Assembly (NCBI RefSeq): GCF_021117345.1
Contig: NZ_CP088261.1
Location: 2,356,001-2,420,000 of the forward strand
Length of the DNA: 64,000 bases
DNA from: Microbacterium sp. cx-55
GTDB taxonomy: Bacteria; Actinomycetota; Actinomycetes; Actinomycetales; Microbacteriaceae
Direction: 5' to 3'
The position numbers and the translations under genes were made by a program. Position 1 is the stretch's first letter. Each line of letters starts with the position of its first letter. Under the pieces are notes generated by a model, which had not been told where the DNA came from, searched no databases, and saw only the letters and a list, made by a program, of their open reading frames with translations. Below are positions 17,347 to 27,123 of the stretch, one piece after another.

Positions 17347-17471
17347 GAGGCACGTGACGGCGCCCTCGGCGACTCTCGAATGCGCCGGTGGCACGCCAAT
17401 TCTCATGTTCACCATCAGCGGACAGACCCCTCGTGCGGGCGATTCTCCAGCCAGCGCATCGACGAGGTCAC

Positions 17472-17477
17472 CATAAT
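17472..17477 (+). promoter_or_regulatory. Possible -10 element, leaderless response-regulator mRNA
   Basis: CATAAT lies seven bases before the response-regulator ATG at 17484, the spacing expected if transcription starts at the start codon. No Shine-Dalgarno sequence is seen before that ATG, which supports a leaderless transcript. Confidence 0.4.
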
Positions 17478-17483
17478 GAACAC

Positions 17484-18176
17484 ATGACCGCACCGCGCAT
17501 CCTCGTCGTCGACGACGAACCGAACATCCGCGACCTGCTCATCACGAGCCTGAAGTTCGCCGGGTTCCAGGTCCGCGCCGTCTCGAACGGCGCACAGACG
17601 ATCTCGGCCGTCCTGGAAGAAGAGCCCGACCTCATCGTGCTCGATGTGATGCTGCCCGACATGAACGGGTTCAGCGTCACCAAGCGCCTGCGAGAGGCCG
17701 GCTACACGGCGCCGATCCTCTTCCTCACGGCGAAGGACGACACGGAAGACAAGATCACCGGGCTGAACGCCGGCGGCGACGACTACGTGACCAAGCCGTT
17801 CTCGCTCGACGAGATCGTCGCCCGCATCCAGGCCATCCTCCGCCGCACCATGCAGGCCGACGAAGAGTCCGTCATCCGCGCCGGTGAGCTCACGATGGAC
17901 CAGGACACGCACGACGTCTTCGTCGGCGACGCGCAGATCGAACTCAGCCCGACCGAGTTCAAACTGCTCCGGTACCTCATGCTGAACCCGAACCGGGTGC
18001 TGTCGAAGGCGCAGATCCTCGACCACGTCTGGGAGTACGACTTCAACGGCGACGCCGGCATCGTCGAGAGCTACATCTCGTACCTCCGCCGCAAGATCGA
18101 CCCGCACTCCACCGACGCGCTCATCCAGACCAAGCGCGGCTTCGGTTACATGCTCAAGGCCGGCAAGTCCGCCTGA
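17484..18176 (+). CDS. OmpR/PhoB-family response regulator
   Basis: The 230-residue regulator has a receiver domain with the acidic pair in ILVVDDEPNIRD, phosphoacceptor Asp in LIVLDVMLPDMNG, and Lys in DDYVTKPFSLDE. A winged-helix DNA-binding domain follows (LSPTEFKLLRYLMLNPNRVL, GIVESYISYLRRKID). It pairs with the histidine kinase that begins right after it. The signal is unknown; overall it resembles the TcrA/MprA/PrrA group, but assignment to one of them is not safe. Confidence 0.9.
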   Translation: MTAPRILVVDDEPNIRDLLITSLKFAGFQVRAVSNGAQTISAVLEEEPDLIVLDVMLPDMNGFSVTKRLREAGYTAPILFLTAKDDTEDKITGLNAGGDDYVTKPFSLDEIVARIQAILRRTMQADEESVIRAGELTMDQDTHDVFVGDAQIELSPTEFKLLRYLMLNPNRVLSKAQILDHVWEYDFNGDAGIVESYISYLRRKIDPHSTDALIQTKRGFGYMLKAGKSA

Positions 18177-18247
18177 GCGGAGGCATCATCCTGGGCGACA
18201 ACGACGGTCTCACGCGCTGGTGGCGCGGCATCAGCCTCCGCGCGAAG

Positions 18248-19942
18248 GTGACCGGGGTCACTGTCGCCGTTCTCGCGATCGGCCTCGTTGCCGCGGGGCT
18301 CGGCACGATGGTGTTCCTGCGCACCACCCTGCTCGCGAACCTCGATACGACGCTCACGCAGCTCTCGCGCGGGCCGGTCGCGAACACCCTGTTCGATGTG
18401 ACCGTCGACGACGGTGACGTGGAGTTCACCGAGAAGGACGGTGCGCCGAGCACCGAGTACTTCCTCGCGATCTACGACGCGGAGGGGAATCCGCTGATCA
18501 GCGGCGGCGGAGACGATGGCGAGGAAGGGCCGGACTACCCGGAATCCGTACGCTTCGATCTCGCGTACGCGACACAGCTGCAGGTGTTCGAGCTGACGAA
18601 CGCCGCGGGCACCGAGTTCCACGCGACCTACGTGATCACGCCCGTTTCGGGCACGACGCAGTCGTTCACGCAACTCGTCGCCATTCCCACGACCCAGACC
18701 GAGCGGGTCGTCGCGACCTATCTCGGCATCTACACCTTGCTCGCGCTCGTGACGGTGATCGCGAGTGCGTTCCTCGTGCGCTGGGTCGTCACGCTCACTT
18801 TCCGCAGCCTCGGCCAGGTCGAACGCACCGCCGAGGCGATCGCCGGCGGCGACTTCAGCCAGCGGATGACCGACATCGAGCCCGAGACCACCGAGGTCGG
18901 GCGGCTCAAGCGCGCGATCAACGCGATGCTGGGGCGCGTGGACGCATCCCTCTCGGAGCGCGACGCGACCGTGCGCCAGATGCGTCGCTTCATCGGCGAC
19001 GCGAGCCACGAACTGCGCACTCCGCTCGTGACCGTCCGCGGATATGCCGAGCTGTACCGGATCGGGGCGATCCCGGACGCCGAGGCCACCGGCCAGGCCA
19101 TGGGACGCATCGAGAAGGAGGCCATGCGCATGACGTCGATGGTCGAGGATCTGCTCGCCCTGGCGCGACTCGACGAGCGTCGCGACGTCGTGCTCAGCCC
19201 GATCGACCTGCGCCCCATCGCCCGGGACGCGGCCCTCGACGTCAGCGCCGCTGCTCCTCAGCGCGCGATAACGGTGCTCGACGCCCACAGCGAGCGCGAC
19301 GGGACGCTGCAGACCCCGCCCGTCTCGATGACGGCGCTCGGCGCGGAGTCCTCCCAGAAACGTCGGGGATCGGTACCGACCGCGGCGATCGGGCTGGCCT
19401 CGCGGCTCCGGCGCCGTCCGCGCGGCGAGACCGGCGAGATCGCCGCGCTGCCGGTGACCTTCGAAGAGGTGCGCGCCACGATGCCCCCCGTGGTCCTGGG
19501 CGATGAGAACCGCATCCGGCAGGTGGTCGCGAATCTGCTCGGCAACGCGCAGCGCTTCTCCGCCGCCGACTCCCCCATCGAATTGCGGGTCGGCACCGAC
19601 GACGCGGCACGTACCGGGTGGATCGAGATCATCGACCACGGCGAGGGCGTTCCCGAACCGATCCGCGAGCAGATCTTCCAGCGCTTCTGGCGCGCCGACA
19701 CCTCACGTGCGCGCGAGACCGGTGGGTCCGGCCTCGGGCTCTCGATCGTCGCCTCGATCGTGGAGACGCTGCACGGATCGGTCGCCGTGACGGATACGCC
19801 CGGGGGCGGCGCGACCTTCCGGGTGTCGCTGCCGCTCGCGGCCGACCGCGAGGCGGCGGCCCATCTGCTGATCGAGACGCAGCCCATCGAACCTCTCCCC
19901 GGTGCACTGCGTCCCACACAGGGCGACGACTCCGATCGCTGA
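18248..19942 (+). CDS. HAMP-domain sensor histidine kinase
   Basis: An extracytoplasmic domain (about 30-155) lies between two membrane spans. It is followed by HAMP (QVERTAEAIAGGDFSQRM), the H-box FIGDASHELRTPLVTVRGYA and the ATPase N, G1 and G2 boxes (VVANLLGNAQRF, GGSGLGLSIVASIVE). An unusual insertion of roughly 60 residues, containing SSQKRRGSVPTA and LASRLRRRPRGE, separates the H-box domain from the ATPase N box. The listed start is GTG 18248, just before the first membrane span. However, GGAGG at 18179-18183 lies 7 nt before an in-frame CTG at 18191, giving a 19-residue extension with a basic Trp-rich segment (RWWRGISLRAK) that looks like a natural cytoplasmic N-terminus. Confidence 0.88.
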   Translation: MTGVTVAVLAIGLVAAGLGTMVFLRTTLLANLDTTLTQLSRGPVANTLFDVTVDDGDVEFTEKDGAPSTEYFLAIYDAEGNPLISGGGDDGEEGPDYPESVRFDLAYATQLQVFELTNAAGTEFHATYVITPVSGTTQSFTQLVAIPTTQTERVVATYLGIYTLLALVTVIASAFLVRWVVTLTFRSLGQVERTAEAIAGGDFSQRMTDIEPETTEVGRLKRAINAMLGRVDASLSERDATVRQMRRFIGDASHELRTPLVTVRGYAELYRIGAIPDAEATGQAMGRIEKEAMRMTSMVEDLLALARLDERRDVVLSPIDLRPIARDAALDVSAAAPQRAITVLDAHSERDGTLQTPPVSMTALGAESSQKRRGSVPTAAIGLASRLRRRPRGETGEIAALPVTFEEVRATMPPVVLGDENRIRQVVANLLGNAQRFSAADSPIELRVGTDDAARTGWIEIIDHGEGVPEPIREQIFQRFWRADTSRARETGGSGLGLSIVASIVETLHGSVAVTDTPGGGATFRVSLPLAADREAAAHLLIETQPIEPLPGALRPTQGDDSDR

Positions 19943-20056
19943 CCGTTCCTCCCCAGGCACCGGCCCGGGCGGGCCTGTCCACGGTGTGCACGGAACGCCA
20001 ACGGCCGCCGCATCCGGGTCCGTACCGTGAGGGTTTCCGAGCAGAGGAGGAAACCC

Positions 20057-20344
20057 ATGGCCGTCTTCGCCGTCGACAGCGACGCCGTTCTCACCGCCAC
20101 CACCGCGATTCGCGGAACCGTCGATCGTTTGCAGAGCGAGTCCGCGTCGCTCATGGCGCAGTTGCACGCGCTGCAGGCGTCGTGGACGGGCACCGCATCC
20201 GGCATGTTCCAGGGCAGCATCGAGCAGTGGCGCGGCGCGCAGCGGGGCGTCGAGGATGCCCTGGCGTCGATCAACCTCGCACTGTCGGCCGCCGGCCAGC
20301 AGTACGCCGAAGCAGAACAGGCCAACATGAGCCTGTTCCGCTGA
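20057..20344 (+). CDS. WXG100-family (type VII secretion) protein
   Basis: The 95-residue all-helical protein has the central W-x-G turn (ALQASWTGTASGMFQGS), flanked by two amphipathic helices typical of EsxA-like proteins. A strong GAGGAGG lies 6 nt before ATG 20057. The C-terminus (QYAEAEQANMSLFR) carries a YxxxE-like signal. No other type VII secretion gene is visible, so it is a solitary candidate substrate or dimer partner for a system encoded elsewhere. Confidence 0.85.
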   Translation: MAVFAVDSDAVLTATTAIRGTVDRLQSESASLMAQLHALQASWTGTASGMFQGSIEQWRGAQRGVEDALASINLALSAAGQQYAEAEQANMSLFR

Positions 20345-20355
20345 CCGCACGAACG

Positions 20356-20389
20356 ACGGATGCCCCGGTCCGAGGACCGGGGCATCCGT
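20356..20389. terminator. Bidirectional terminator between WXG100 gene and groL
   Basis: ACGGATGCCCCGGTCC (20356-20371) pairs perfectly with GGACCGGGGCATCCGT (20374-20389), and outer GAACGA/TCGTTC extends the symmetry. The genes are convergent and the hairpin serves both. Confidence 0.8.
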
Positions 20390-20404
20390 TTCGTTCTGTG
20401 GGCT

Positions 20405-22089
<1,685 letters not shown>

Positions 22090-22237
22090 CTCATTCTGGC
22101 ACTCACCCCCGGGGAGTGCAAGCTGCCGCGGGGCGTCCCACCTCGCCCACGGCGAACACGATTCCGGATACGGGCGCCCCCGCGCCGCCGCATCCGCCCC
22201 CGCCTTCTCCCACTCCCCTCCCCCCGCCTCTCTTCCA

Positions 22238-22312
22238 TCCGCGAGACGGGATCTTCGCGCCGAGACAGTGGGGTTACCCCGCTGTCTCGGCGCCCCGATC
22301 CCGTCTCGCGGA
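22238..22312. repeat. Dispersed long palindrome, copy 1
   Basis: Left arm TCCGCGAGACGGGATC (22238-22253) is an exact inverse of 22297-22312. A second inner arm, GCGCCGAGACAG, matches CTGTCTCGGCGC, with GGGGT-TACCCC in the centre. The first 32 bases (22236-22267) also occur identically at 35379-35410. It lies downstream of cspA and upstream of the groL promoter region. Confidence 0.85.
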
Positions 22313-22398
22313 AGGGTGAGCGGAGTGGGGACGCGGCGGGCGGACGCGCAGCGACCCCCGGCGCCCGAGGGGCAACGGGGGTCGCGGATGCGGAAGGG

Positions 22399-22602
22399 TC
22401 AGGCGAGAACGCGCACCGACTCGGCCTGCGGGCCCTTCTGGCCGCTGCCGACGGTGAACTCGACGGCCTGGCCCTCTTCCAGAACACGGAAGCCGGTCAT
22501 GTCGATGTTCGAGTAGTGCACGAAGACGTCCTGGCCGTCACCCGACGTGATGAACCCGAAGCCCTTTTCGGCGTTGAACCATTTGACGGTGCCCTGTGCC
22601 AT
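22399..22602 (-). CDS. cspA: Cold-shock protein CspA
   Basis: A 67-residue canonical cold-shock protein: [20 protein letters not shown] and DVFVHYSNI carry RNP1 and RNP2, and the tail ends [11 protein letters not shown]. Start at ATG 22602 gives the standard length; an upstream extension does not resemble the family. It is an RNA/ssDNA chaperone. Monocistronic, with a 192-bp leader gap upstream and the long palindrome downstream, which may act as its terminator. Confidence 0.95.
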   Translation of the reverse strand: MAQGTVKWFNAEKGFGFITSGDGQDVFVHYSNIDMTGFRVLEEGQAVEFTVGSGQKGPQAESVRVLA

Positions 22603-22794
22603 GCGAATCTCCTGAAGCGTTGAATACCACTTCATCGTATGGAGCCGGGAATGGCCGGAAAGGCCCGATCCGGCAGTGTTGACACCCGTGGCGCACAACG
22701 TTTACGCGGCCGAAACACAGGCCTCTCGGCGGGGGCGCCGACAGCCCCGCGCCGCGGCCGTGCGTCGAATTCGCCGACGGCCGGCGGGATGCCG

Positions 22795-23400
22795 TCAGGA
22801 CGCGGGCGTCGCGGACGGAGTCGCCCCCGCGGCCGTGCGGTCCAGCCCGATCACGACGGTGAGCAGTTTGTTCTGGCTCTCGTCGAGGTCGGCCGTTCCG
22901 GGGTCGTCGATCGGCTGATAGACCTCGCTGAGCGCGACGGCCGCGCCGCCGATGACGTCGGCGAGCCCGCGGGCCGCCGCTTCGTCGGCGGGGAACGCGT
23001 AGTAGACGGTCGTCTCCGCGAAGTCCGACGTGCTGGCCTGGCTCGGCAGCACCGTGTCGGCGTTCCAGCCGGCGGCGACGATCTGATCCTTCATGGTGGT
23101 CGCGAGGCCCGACTCACCCGTGGCGTTCAGCACGTTGACCGCGAACGACGTGTCGATGGTCGCCTCTGGCTCGGCCGTCGCGGTGGGCGTCGGTGTGGAC
23201 GCGGGAACCAGCGTGATGCGCCCCGAGACGATCAGGCTGCCGAAGATTCCGATCCCGACGAGCAGGATGGTCGCCACGAGCGCCCACAGGATGATGACGC
23301 CCGAGCGCAGACGGGGATTCTCGGCCCGGTGAGCGCCCACGCGCCCGGATCCTTCCGGGAGATCGTCGAAGCGATCTCGGGAATAGGTCTCACGCGGCAC
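22795..23400 (-). CDS. LytR C-terminal domain membrane protein
   Basis: The 201-residue protein starts at GTG 23400. A cytoplasmic N-terminus (about 33 residues) is followed by one membrane span (IILWALVATILLVGIGIFGSL), a Thr/Pro linker, and the LytR_C domain (TSFAVNVLNATGESGLATTMKDQI ... TTVYYAF). The domain occurs at the end of some LytR-CpsA-Psr wall-polymer ligases and, as here, in stand-alone anchored proteins of unknown exact role. It follows the DUF3263 gene by 47 bp on the same strand. Confidence 0.85.
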   Translation of the reverse strand: MPRETYSRDRFDDLPEGSGRVGAHRAENPRLRSGVIILWALVATILLVGIGIFGSLIVSGRITLVPASTPTPTATAEPEATIDTSFAVNVLNATGESGLATTMKDQIVAAGWNADTVLPSQASTSDFAETTVYYAFPADEAAARGLADVIGGAAVALSEVYQPIDDPGTADLDESQNKLLTVVIGLDRTAAGATPSATPAS

Positions 23401-23447
23401 CCCCCGATGCTACCCGGGCGAGCGTGGGGATCCGACGCGACGGGCCG

Positions 23448-23765
23448 TCAGCCGGCGGAGCGTACGCCGCGCGTGGCTCGTTCCCGGCGCCGTTCGTCCC
23501 GGATGCGGCGCAGTCGCGCGACCAGCATGGGCTCGTGCGCGAGCGCGGCCTCCGTGTCGATGAGGCGCCCGAGCAGTTGGTAGTAGCGTGCCGGGGCGAG
23601 GCCGAGCTCCGACCGGATCGCCTCTTCCTTCGCTCCCCCGTGCGCGCCCCAGCGGGACTCAAACGCGAGGATGGCCGCATCCCGATCGCTCAAGCCCTGC
23701 ACGTCGACCGCGGACTCCTCGAGCGCCGGGCGCGCGGTCGTCGGATCGGAGTCGGTCAGGGGCAC
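23448..23765 (-). CDS. DUF3263-family protein
   Basis: The 105-residue protein starts at GTG 23765. The core LSDRDAAILAFESRWGAHGGAKEEAIRSELGLAPARYYQLLGRL matches DUF3263, predicted to be a helix-turn-helix DNA-binding fold in Actinobacteria. A basic tail follows (RRIRDERRRERATRG). It starts nine bases after the DUF2332 stop and precedes the LytR_C gene, so the three probably form one transcript. Function is unknown. Confidence 0.85.
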   Translation of the reverse strand: MPLTDSDPTTARPALEESAVDVQGLSDRDAAILAFESRWGAHGGAKEEAIRSELGLAPARYYQLLGRLIDTEAALAHEPMLVARLRRIRDERRRERATRGVRSAG

Positions 23766-23774
23766 GATCTCACG

Positions 23775-24794
23775 CTAGCCGCGGTCGGCGTCGATGCCGC
23801 GACGCCACTCCACGGAAGCGCCGAGCGGGTCCACGGCGGCCAGGACTTCGCCGTCGAGTGCGAGCGCGAAGCGGGATGCGGGCCAGCTCGCCGCGTCGAT
23901 CGGCGTCGTCCATCCGTTGTGCAGCGCGGGAGCGTCCAGCGTCACCCATCGTCCCGCTCCGCGTGCGGCGGCGATGGCGGCGTGCCGCCGGCGGCCGGGC
24001 ACGTGCGCGAGGACTCCCGGGGTCGTGACGACGAGCGTGGCGCCGGCGGGAGCGGATGCGGCGAGCGCGGCGAGCGCGTCGGCATCCGTCGCATCGGCCG
24101 TCTCGAGGTGCGGAGGATCCGCCGCAGCGATGTCGGCCGCGGCGTCGATCCGCTCGCGGCGACCCGTTTCGCCCGGCCAGACCAGATCCGTGAGCCACGC
24201 CCGGTCGGCCGGTCGGCGCACATCGAGCGGGGCGAGGTCGATGCCCGCACGCCAGACGATCTCGGGAAGGCCGGTGGGGGGTTCACCGCCGATCCAGGTC
24301 GATTCGAGCGTCACGGTGCTCGGCCCGCTCACGGGATCGATCGCGTGGACGTGACCGTCCGGCATCCGGTACCGGTACGAGAACCGGTCCGGGTAAAGGC
24401 ACAGGCCGGCGCTCGCCCCCACTTCGAGAAGAGCGATCGGGCCGTCGATGAGATCCAGCGCCGGCAGGAGCGCCGCGCAGCGCAGGGGCTCGTTGGTCTG
24501 GATGCTGCGGATGCGGCACTCCGCGACCAGCGCATCCGCGTGCGCCAGCACCCACGCACCCCATGCGGTCGGCGGATCTTCGGGAGCGCCCAGCATCCGA
24601 CTCACCGCGAACACGAGCGGAGGCTGCCGGTGCGTGTCCGGGATCTGTGCGAGCACACGTGCGACACCGGCGTCATCCCGCACGGTCTCCGCCCACGCGC
24701 CGTACAGCGCCGAACGGCCCGGAGCTTCGAGACGGGCGAACCGCTCGTAGCGCTCGATCACGGCGACCCACTCGCCCTCGGTTGCCGCACTCAC
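23775..24794 (-). CDS. DUF2332-family protein
   Basis: The 339-residue protein starts at GTG 24794 (MSAATEGEWVAVIERYERFA). It has LLEVGASAGLCLYPDRFSY, a methyltransferase-like glycine motif, and a long region with Trp and Pro that matches DUF2332, an actinobacterial family of unknown activity. A frame continuing further upstream crosses the opposite-strand msrB gene and was rejected as a start. It is the first gene of the DUF2332-DUF3263-LytR_C set. Confidence 0.8.
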   Translation of the reverse strand: MSAATEGEWVAVIERYERFARLEAPGRSALYGAWAETVRDDAGVARVLAQIPDTHRQPPLVFAVSRMLGAPEDPPTAWGAWVLAHADALVAECRIRSIQTNEPLRCAALLPALDLIDGPIALLEVGASAGLCLYPDRFSYRYRMPDGHVHAIDPVSGPSTVTLESTWIGGEPPTGLPEIVWRAGIDLAPLDVRRPADRAWLTDLVWPGETGRRERIDAAADIAAADPPHLETADATDADALAALAASAPAGATLVVTTPGVLAHVPGRRRHAAIAAARGAGRWVTLDAPALHNGWTTPIDAASWPASRFALALDGEVLAAVDPLGASVEWRRGIDADRG

Positions 24795-24890
24795 CGAACC
24801 ATTGTGGGCGCTGTGCGGGCGAACTCGTCGGTAACACCCGGAACAGGTACGCGCGGAACGGGGTTGAATAGAACCGACGAAGGGAAAACT

Positions 24891-25301
24891 GTGAGCTACG
24901 CGGTGAACAAGTCCGACGAACAATGGCGCGACGAGCTGGGCGACGAGAAGTTCGCCGTGCTGCGCGAGTCCGCCACCGAGCGCGCCTGGACGGGCGAACT
25001 GCTCGATGAGAGCCGCGCCGGCCTCTACGCCTGTGCCGCCTGCGGGGCAGAACTCTTCCAGAGCGGAACGAAGTTCGACTCGCATTGCGGATGGCCGAGC
25101 TTCTACGAGTCGGTGCGCCCCGAAGCGGTCGAGCTCATCGAAGACAACGCCCACGGGATGGTGCGCACCGAGGTGCGCTGCGCGAGTTGCGGGTCCCACC
25201 TCGGCCACGTGTTCCCCGACGGTTTCGGCACCCCCACGGGTGACCGCTACTGCATGAACTCCCTCGCCCTCGAGTTCACCCCCGAGGCGGACGACAAGTG
25301 A
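24891..25301 (+). CDS. msrB: Peptide-methionine (R)-S-oxide reductase
   Basis: The 136-residue MsrB reduces methionine-R-sulfoxide in proteins. Its zinc cysteines are in LYACAACGAELF and VRCASCGSHLGHVF. Substrate-binding GWPSFYE and the catalytic Cys in DRYCMNSLAL are intact. Start is GTG 24891 with GAAGGGA 6 nt upstream. Its stop overlaps the start of the nitroreductase-like gene (GTGA), so the pair is translationally coupled, suggesting a joint redox role. Confidence 0.95.
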   Translation: MSYAVNKSDEQWRDELGDEKFAVLRESATERAWTGELLDESRAGLYACAACGAELFQSGTKFDSHCGWPSFYESVRPEAVELIEDNAHGMVRTEVRCASCGSHLGHVFPDGFGTPTGDRYCMNSLALEFTPEADDK

Positions 25302-25840
25302 CCGCGACCGCCGCGGAGGCGATGCTCGCCCGGCGGTCGATGTCACGGGTGACCGACGAGGCCCCCAGCCGCGAGCAGCTGCTCGCCGCGATCGCTGCGG
25401 CCGGACGCGTCGCCGACCACTCGTCGATGCGGCCGTGGCGGCTGATCGAACTGCGCGGCGACGACCGCGAACGCCTGGGTCGCGCCATCCACAAGGCCGA
25501 GCACAAGCGCGGTCGGTCGACCAAGCCGCTGCGCGCACCGCTGCTGATCGCCGTTGTCGCCTCGGTGCGCAAGAGCGGCAAGGTGCCCGACTGGGAGCAG
25601 GAGGCCGTGGCCGCAGGCGTCGCCCACATGCTCAGCCTCGCGCTCGACGAGCAGGGTTGGGGCGTCTTCTGGCGCACCGGCGAGTACACGCGCAGCAAGG
25701 CTGTCGCCAAGGCGCACAAGCTCGCGAAGAACGAGCGGCTGCTCGGTTGGCTCTACGTCGGCGGCAAGCCGGTGCGCGAGCGCGAGACCCGGCGCAAGAC
25801 GATCGACCCGGAGTCGTTCCTCTCTGCCATGCCCCGCTGA
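25298..25840 (+). CDS. Nitroreductase-family protein
   Basis: A 180-residue protein, start GTG 25298 overlapping the msrB stop. ARRSMSRVTDEAPSREQLLAAIAAAGRVADHSSMRPWRLIEL is the FMN-binding start of nitroreductases, and GVAHMLSLALDEQGWGVFWRTGEYT carries the helix and Trp usual near the flavin. It likely is an NAD(P)H-dependent flavoenzyme; substrate unknown. Coupling to msrB suggests oxidative-stress use, which is inference. Confidence 0.85.
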   Translation: MTATAAEAMLARRSMSRVTDEAPSREQLLAAIAAAGRVADHSSMRPWRLIELRGDDRERLGRAIHKAEHKRGRSTKPLRAPLLIAVVASVRKSGKVPDWEQEAVAAGVAHMLSLALDEQGWGVFWRTGEYTRSKAVAKAHKLAKNERLLGWLYVGGKPVRERETRRKTIDPESFLSAMPR

Positions 25841-25953
25841 CGCGGCGGCACCACCGTCGCAGGATCGCGTCATCCGCGCAGAGTCCTTCCGGAAAGCTGC
25901 GACCTCGGCGCGATTCTGCGAAGTTCGGGTGCCCCTCGACCGGGGCAACGCGT

Positions 25954-26916
25954 TCAGCGGCGACGCCAGCGCGGGACGACGGCGATCACGACGCCGACGA
26001 GCGCGAGTGCGACGGCCGTCAACGCCAGCGCGAGCGGGGGGCCGGAGTGCGCCGGCCAGATCGCGTCGATGACCACCGACGTCAGCAGCAGGCCGACGAC
26101 GGAGCCGAGCCCGAGTTGCAGAACGCCCGTGTGCCGCACGAGCGCCGCCGACAGGAAGATGTAGACGACGCCGATCGCGCCGCCGAAGTACACCCACGGA
26201 TCTGCGGGGAGTGAGGCGGGGAGACCCACGAAGGCGATCCGGATGCCGGCGGCCACCAGGAGCGCGAGCGTTCCCCCGATGAAGTTCACGAGGGTCGCGG
26301 TCAGCGGACTCTCGACGACGTGACGCAGCCGCCCATTCGTCGCCTGCTGCCAAGCGATGCCGGCTCCGGCGAGGAAGGGGAGAAACAGCATCCACGCCGG
26401 TACTCCGGAGGGCCCCTCGCCGAGCAGCGAGATGACCACGGCCACCACGGCCAAGCCGCCGCCGAGCAGGCGTCCGACGGTCACCGGCACGACTCCCGCG
26501 GGCCCGTATCCGGCGCGGTCGAGCACGACGCCGTTCACCGTCTGACCCGCCACGACGCCGACCGTGAACGTGGCGACGCCGATGACCGCGACGGTCAGGC
26601 CCTGACTCGCGACCGTGAACGCCCCCGCGAGTCCGCCGATCAGCATCCAGAACGGGATGCGCCGCTCGCGCACCCCGCGCACCAGACGGCCGAACCCTGC
26701 TCGGCCGGACGGCACGGTCGCCGAGAGCACGATCAGAATCGCCAGGCCCGAACCGAACGAGATCACAGCCGCGACGAACCCGTCGCCGATCGCCGCACCG
26801 AGTGCGCCGTTGATCTGCGCCTGCACGCTCGTCAGCACTCCGACCAGCACCGCGCCGCCGAGCGCCACCGCGAGCGGAAGCCGACGGGGAGCGGCGGATG
26901 CGGAACGAGACGTCAC
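25954..26916 (-). CDS. YdcZ/DUF606-type DMT transporter
   Basis: A 320-residue protein made of two homologous halves of about 150 residues, each with four to five membrane spans. The first opens LAVALGGAVLVGVLTSVQAQINGALGAAIGDGFVAAVISFGSG, the DUF606 signature. Internally duplicated DUF606 members belong to the drug/metabolite transporter superfamily and substrates are not known. It is monocistronic, next to the tRNA gene. Confidence 0.85.
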   Translation of the reverse strand: MTSRSASAAPRRLPLAVALGGAVLVGVLTSVQAQINGALGAAIGDGFVAAVISFGSGLAILIVLSATVPSGRAGFGRLVRGVRERRIPFWMLIGGLAGAFTVASQGLTVAVIGVATFTVGVVAGQTVNGVVLDRAGYGPAGVVPVTVGRLLGGGLAVVAVVISLLGEGPSGVPAWMLFLPFLAGAGIAWQQATNGRLRHVVESPLTATLVNFIGGTLALLVAAGIRIAFVGLPASLPADPWVYFGGAIGVVYIFLSAALVRHTGVLQLGLGSVVGLLLTSVVIDAIWPAHSGPPLALALTAVALALVGVVIAVVPRWRRR

Positions 26917-26972
26917 CGCACGATGCTACGCGGCGCTGAACGCCCCGCTCGCGGCGGCAGGATCCGATTCGG

Positions 26973-27045
26973 TGCCGGCTACAGGACTTGAACCTGCAAC
27001 CCCCGTATTACAAGTACGGTGCGCTACCAATTGCGCCAAGCCGGC
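26973..27045 (-). tRNA. tRNA-Thr(TGT)
   Basis: Read on the minus strand the 73-nt molecule begins GCCGGCTTGGCGCAATTGG and has a 7-bp acceptor (GCCGGCT/AGCCGGC). The D-arm contains GGTAGCGC. The anticodon stem is CCGTA/TACGG with loop CTTGTAA and anticodon TGT. The T-arm contains GGTTCAAGTCC. Discriminator base is A and CCA is not encoded. It reads ACA codons. Confidence 0.97.
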
Positions 27046-27123
27046 GAGGCCGCCAGTCTACCGGCGCTCGTCCGACCGGCCGTTCCCATGTCTCGGGCGC
27101 ATCCGTCCCTGCGCCGCGAGGGC

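Noticed and set aside
23424..24890. N-terminal extension of MsrB
   Set aside because: The upstream open frame is antisense to the DUF2332 gene. The GTG at 24891 has a good RBS and gives the family length.
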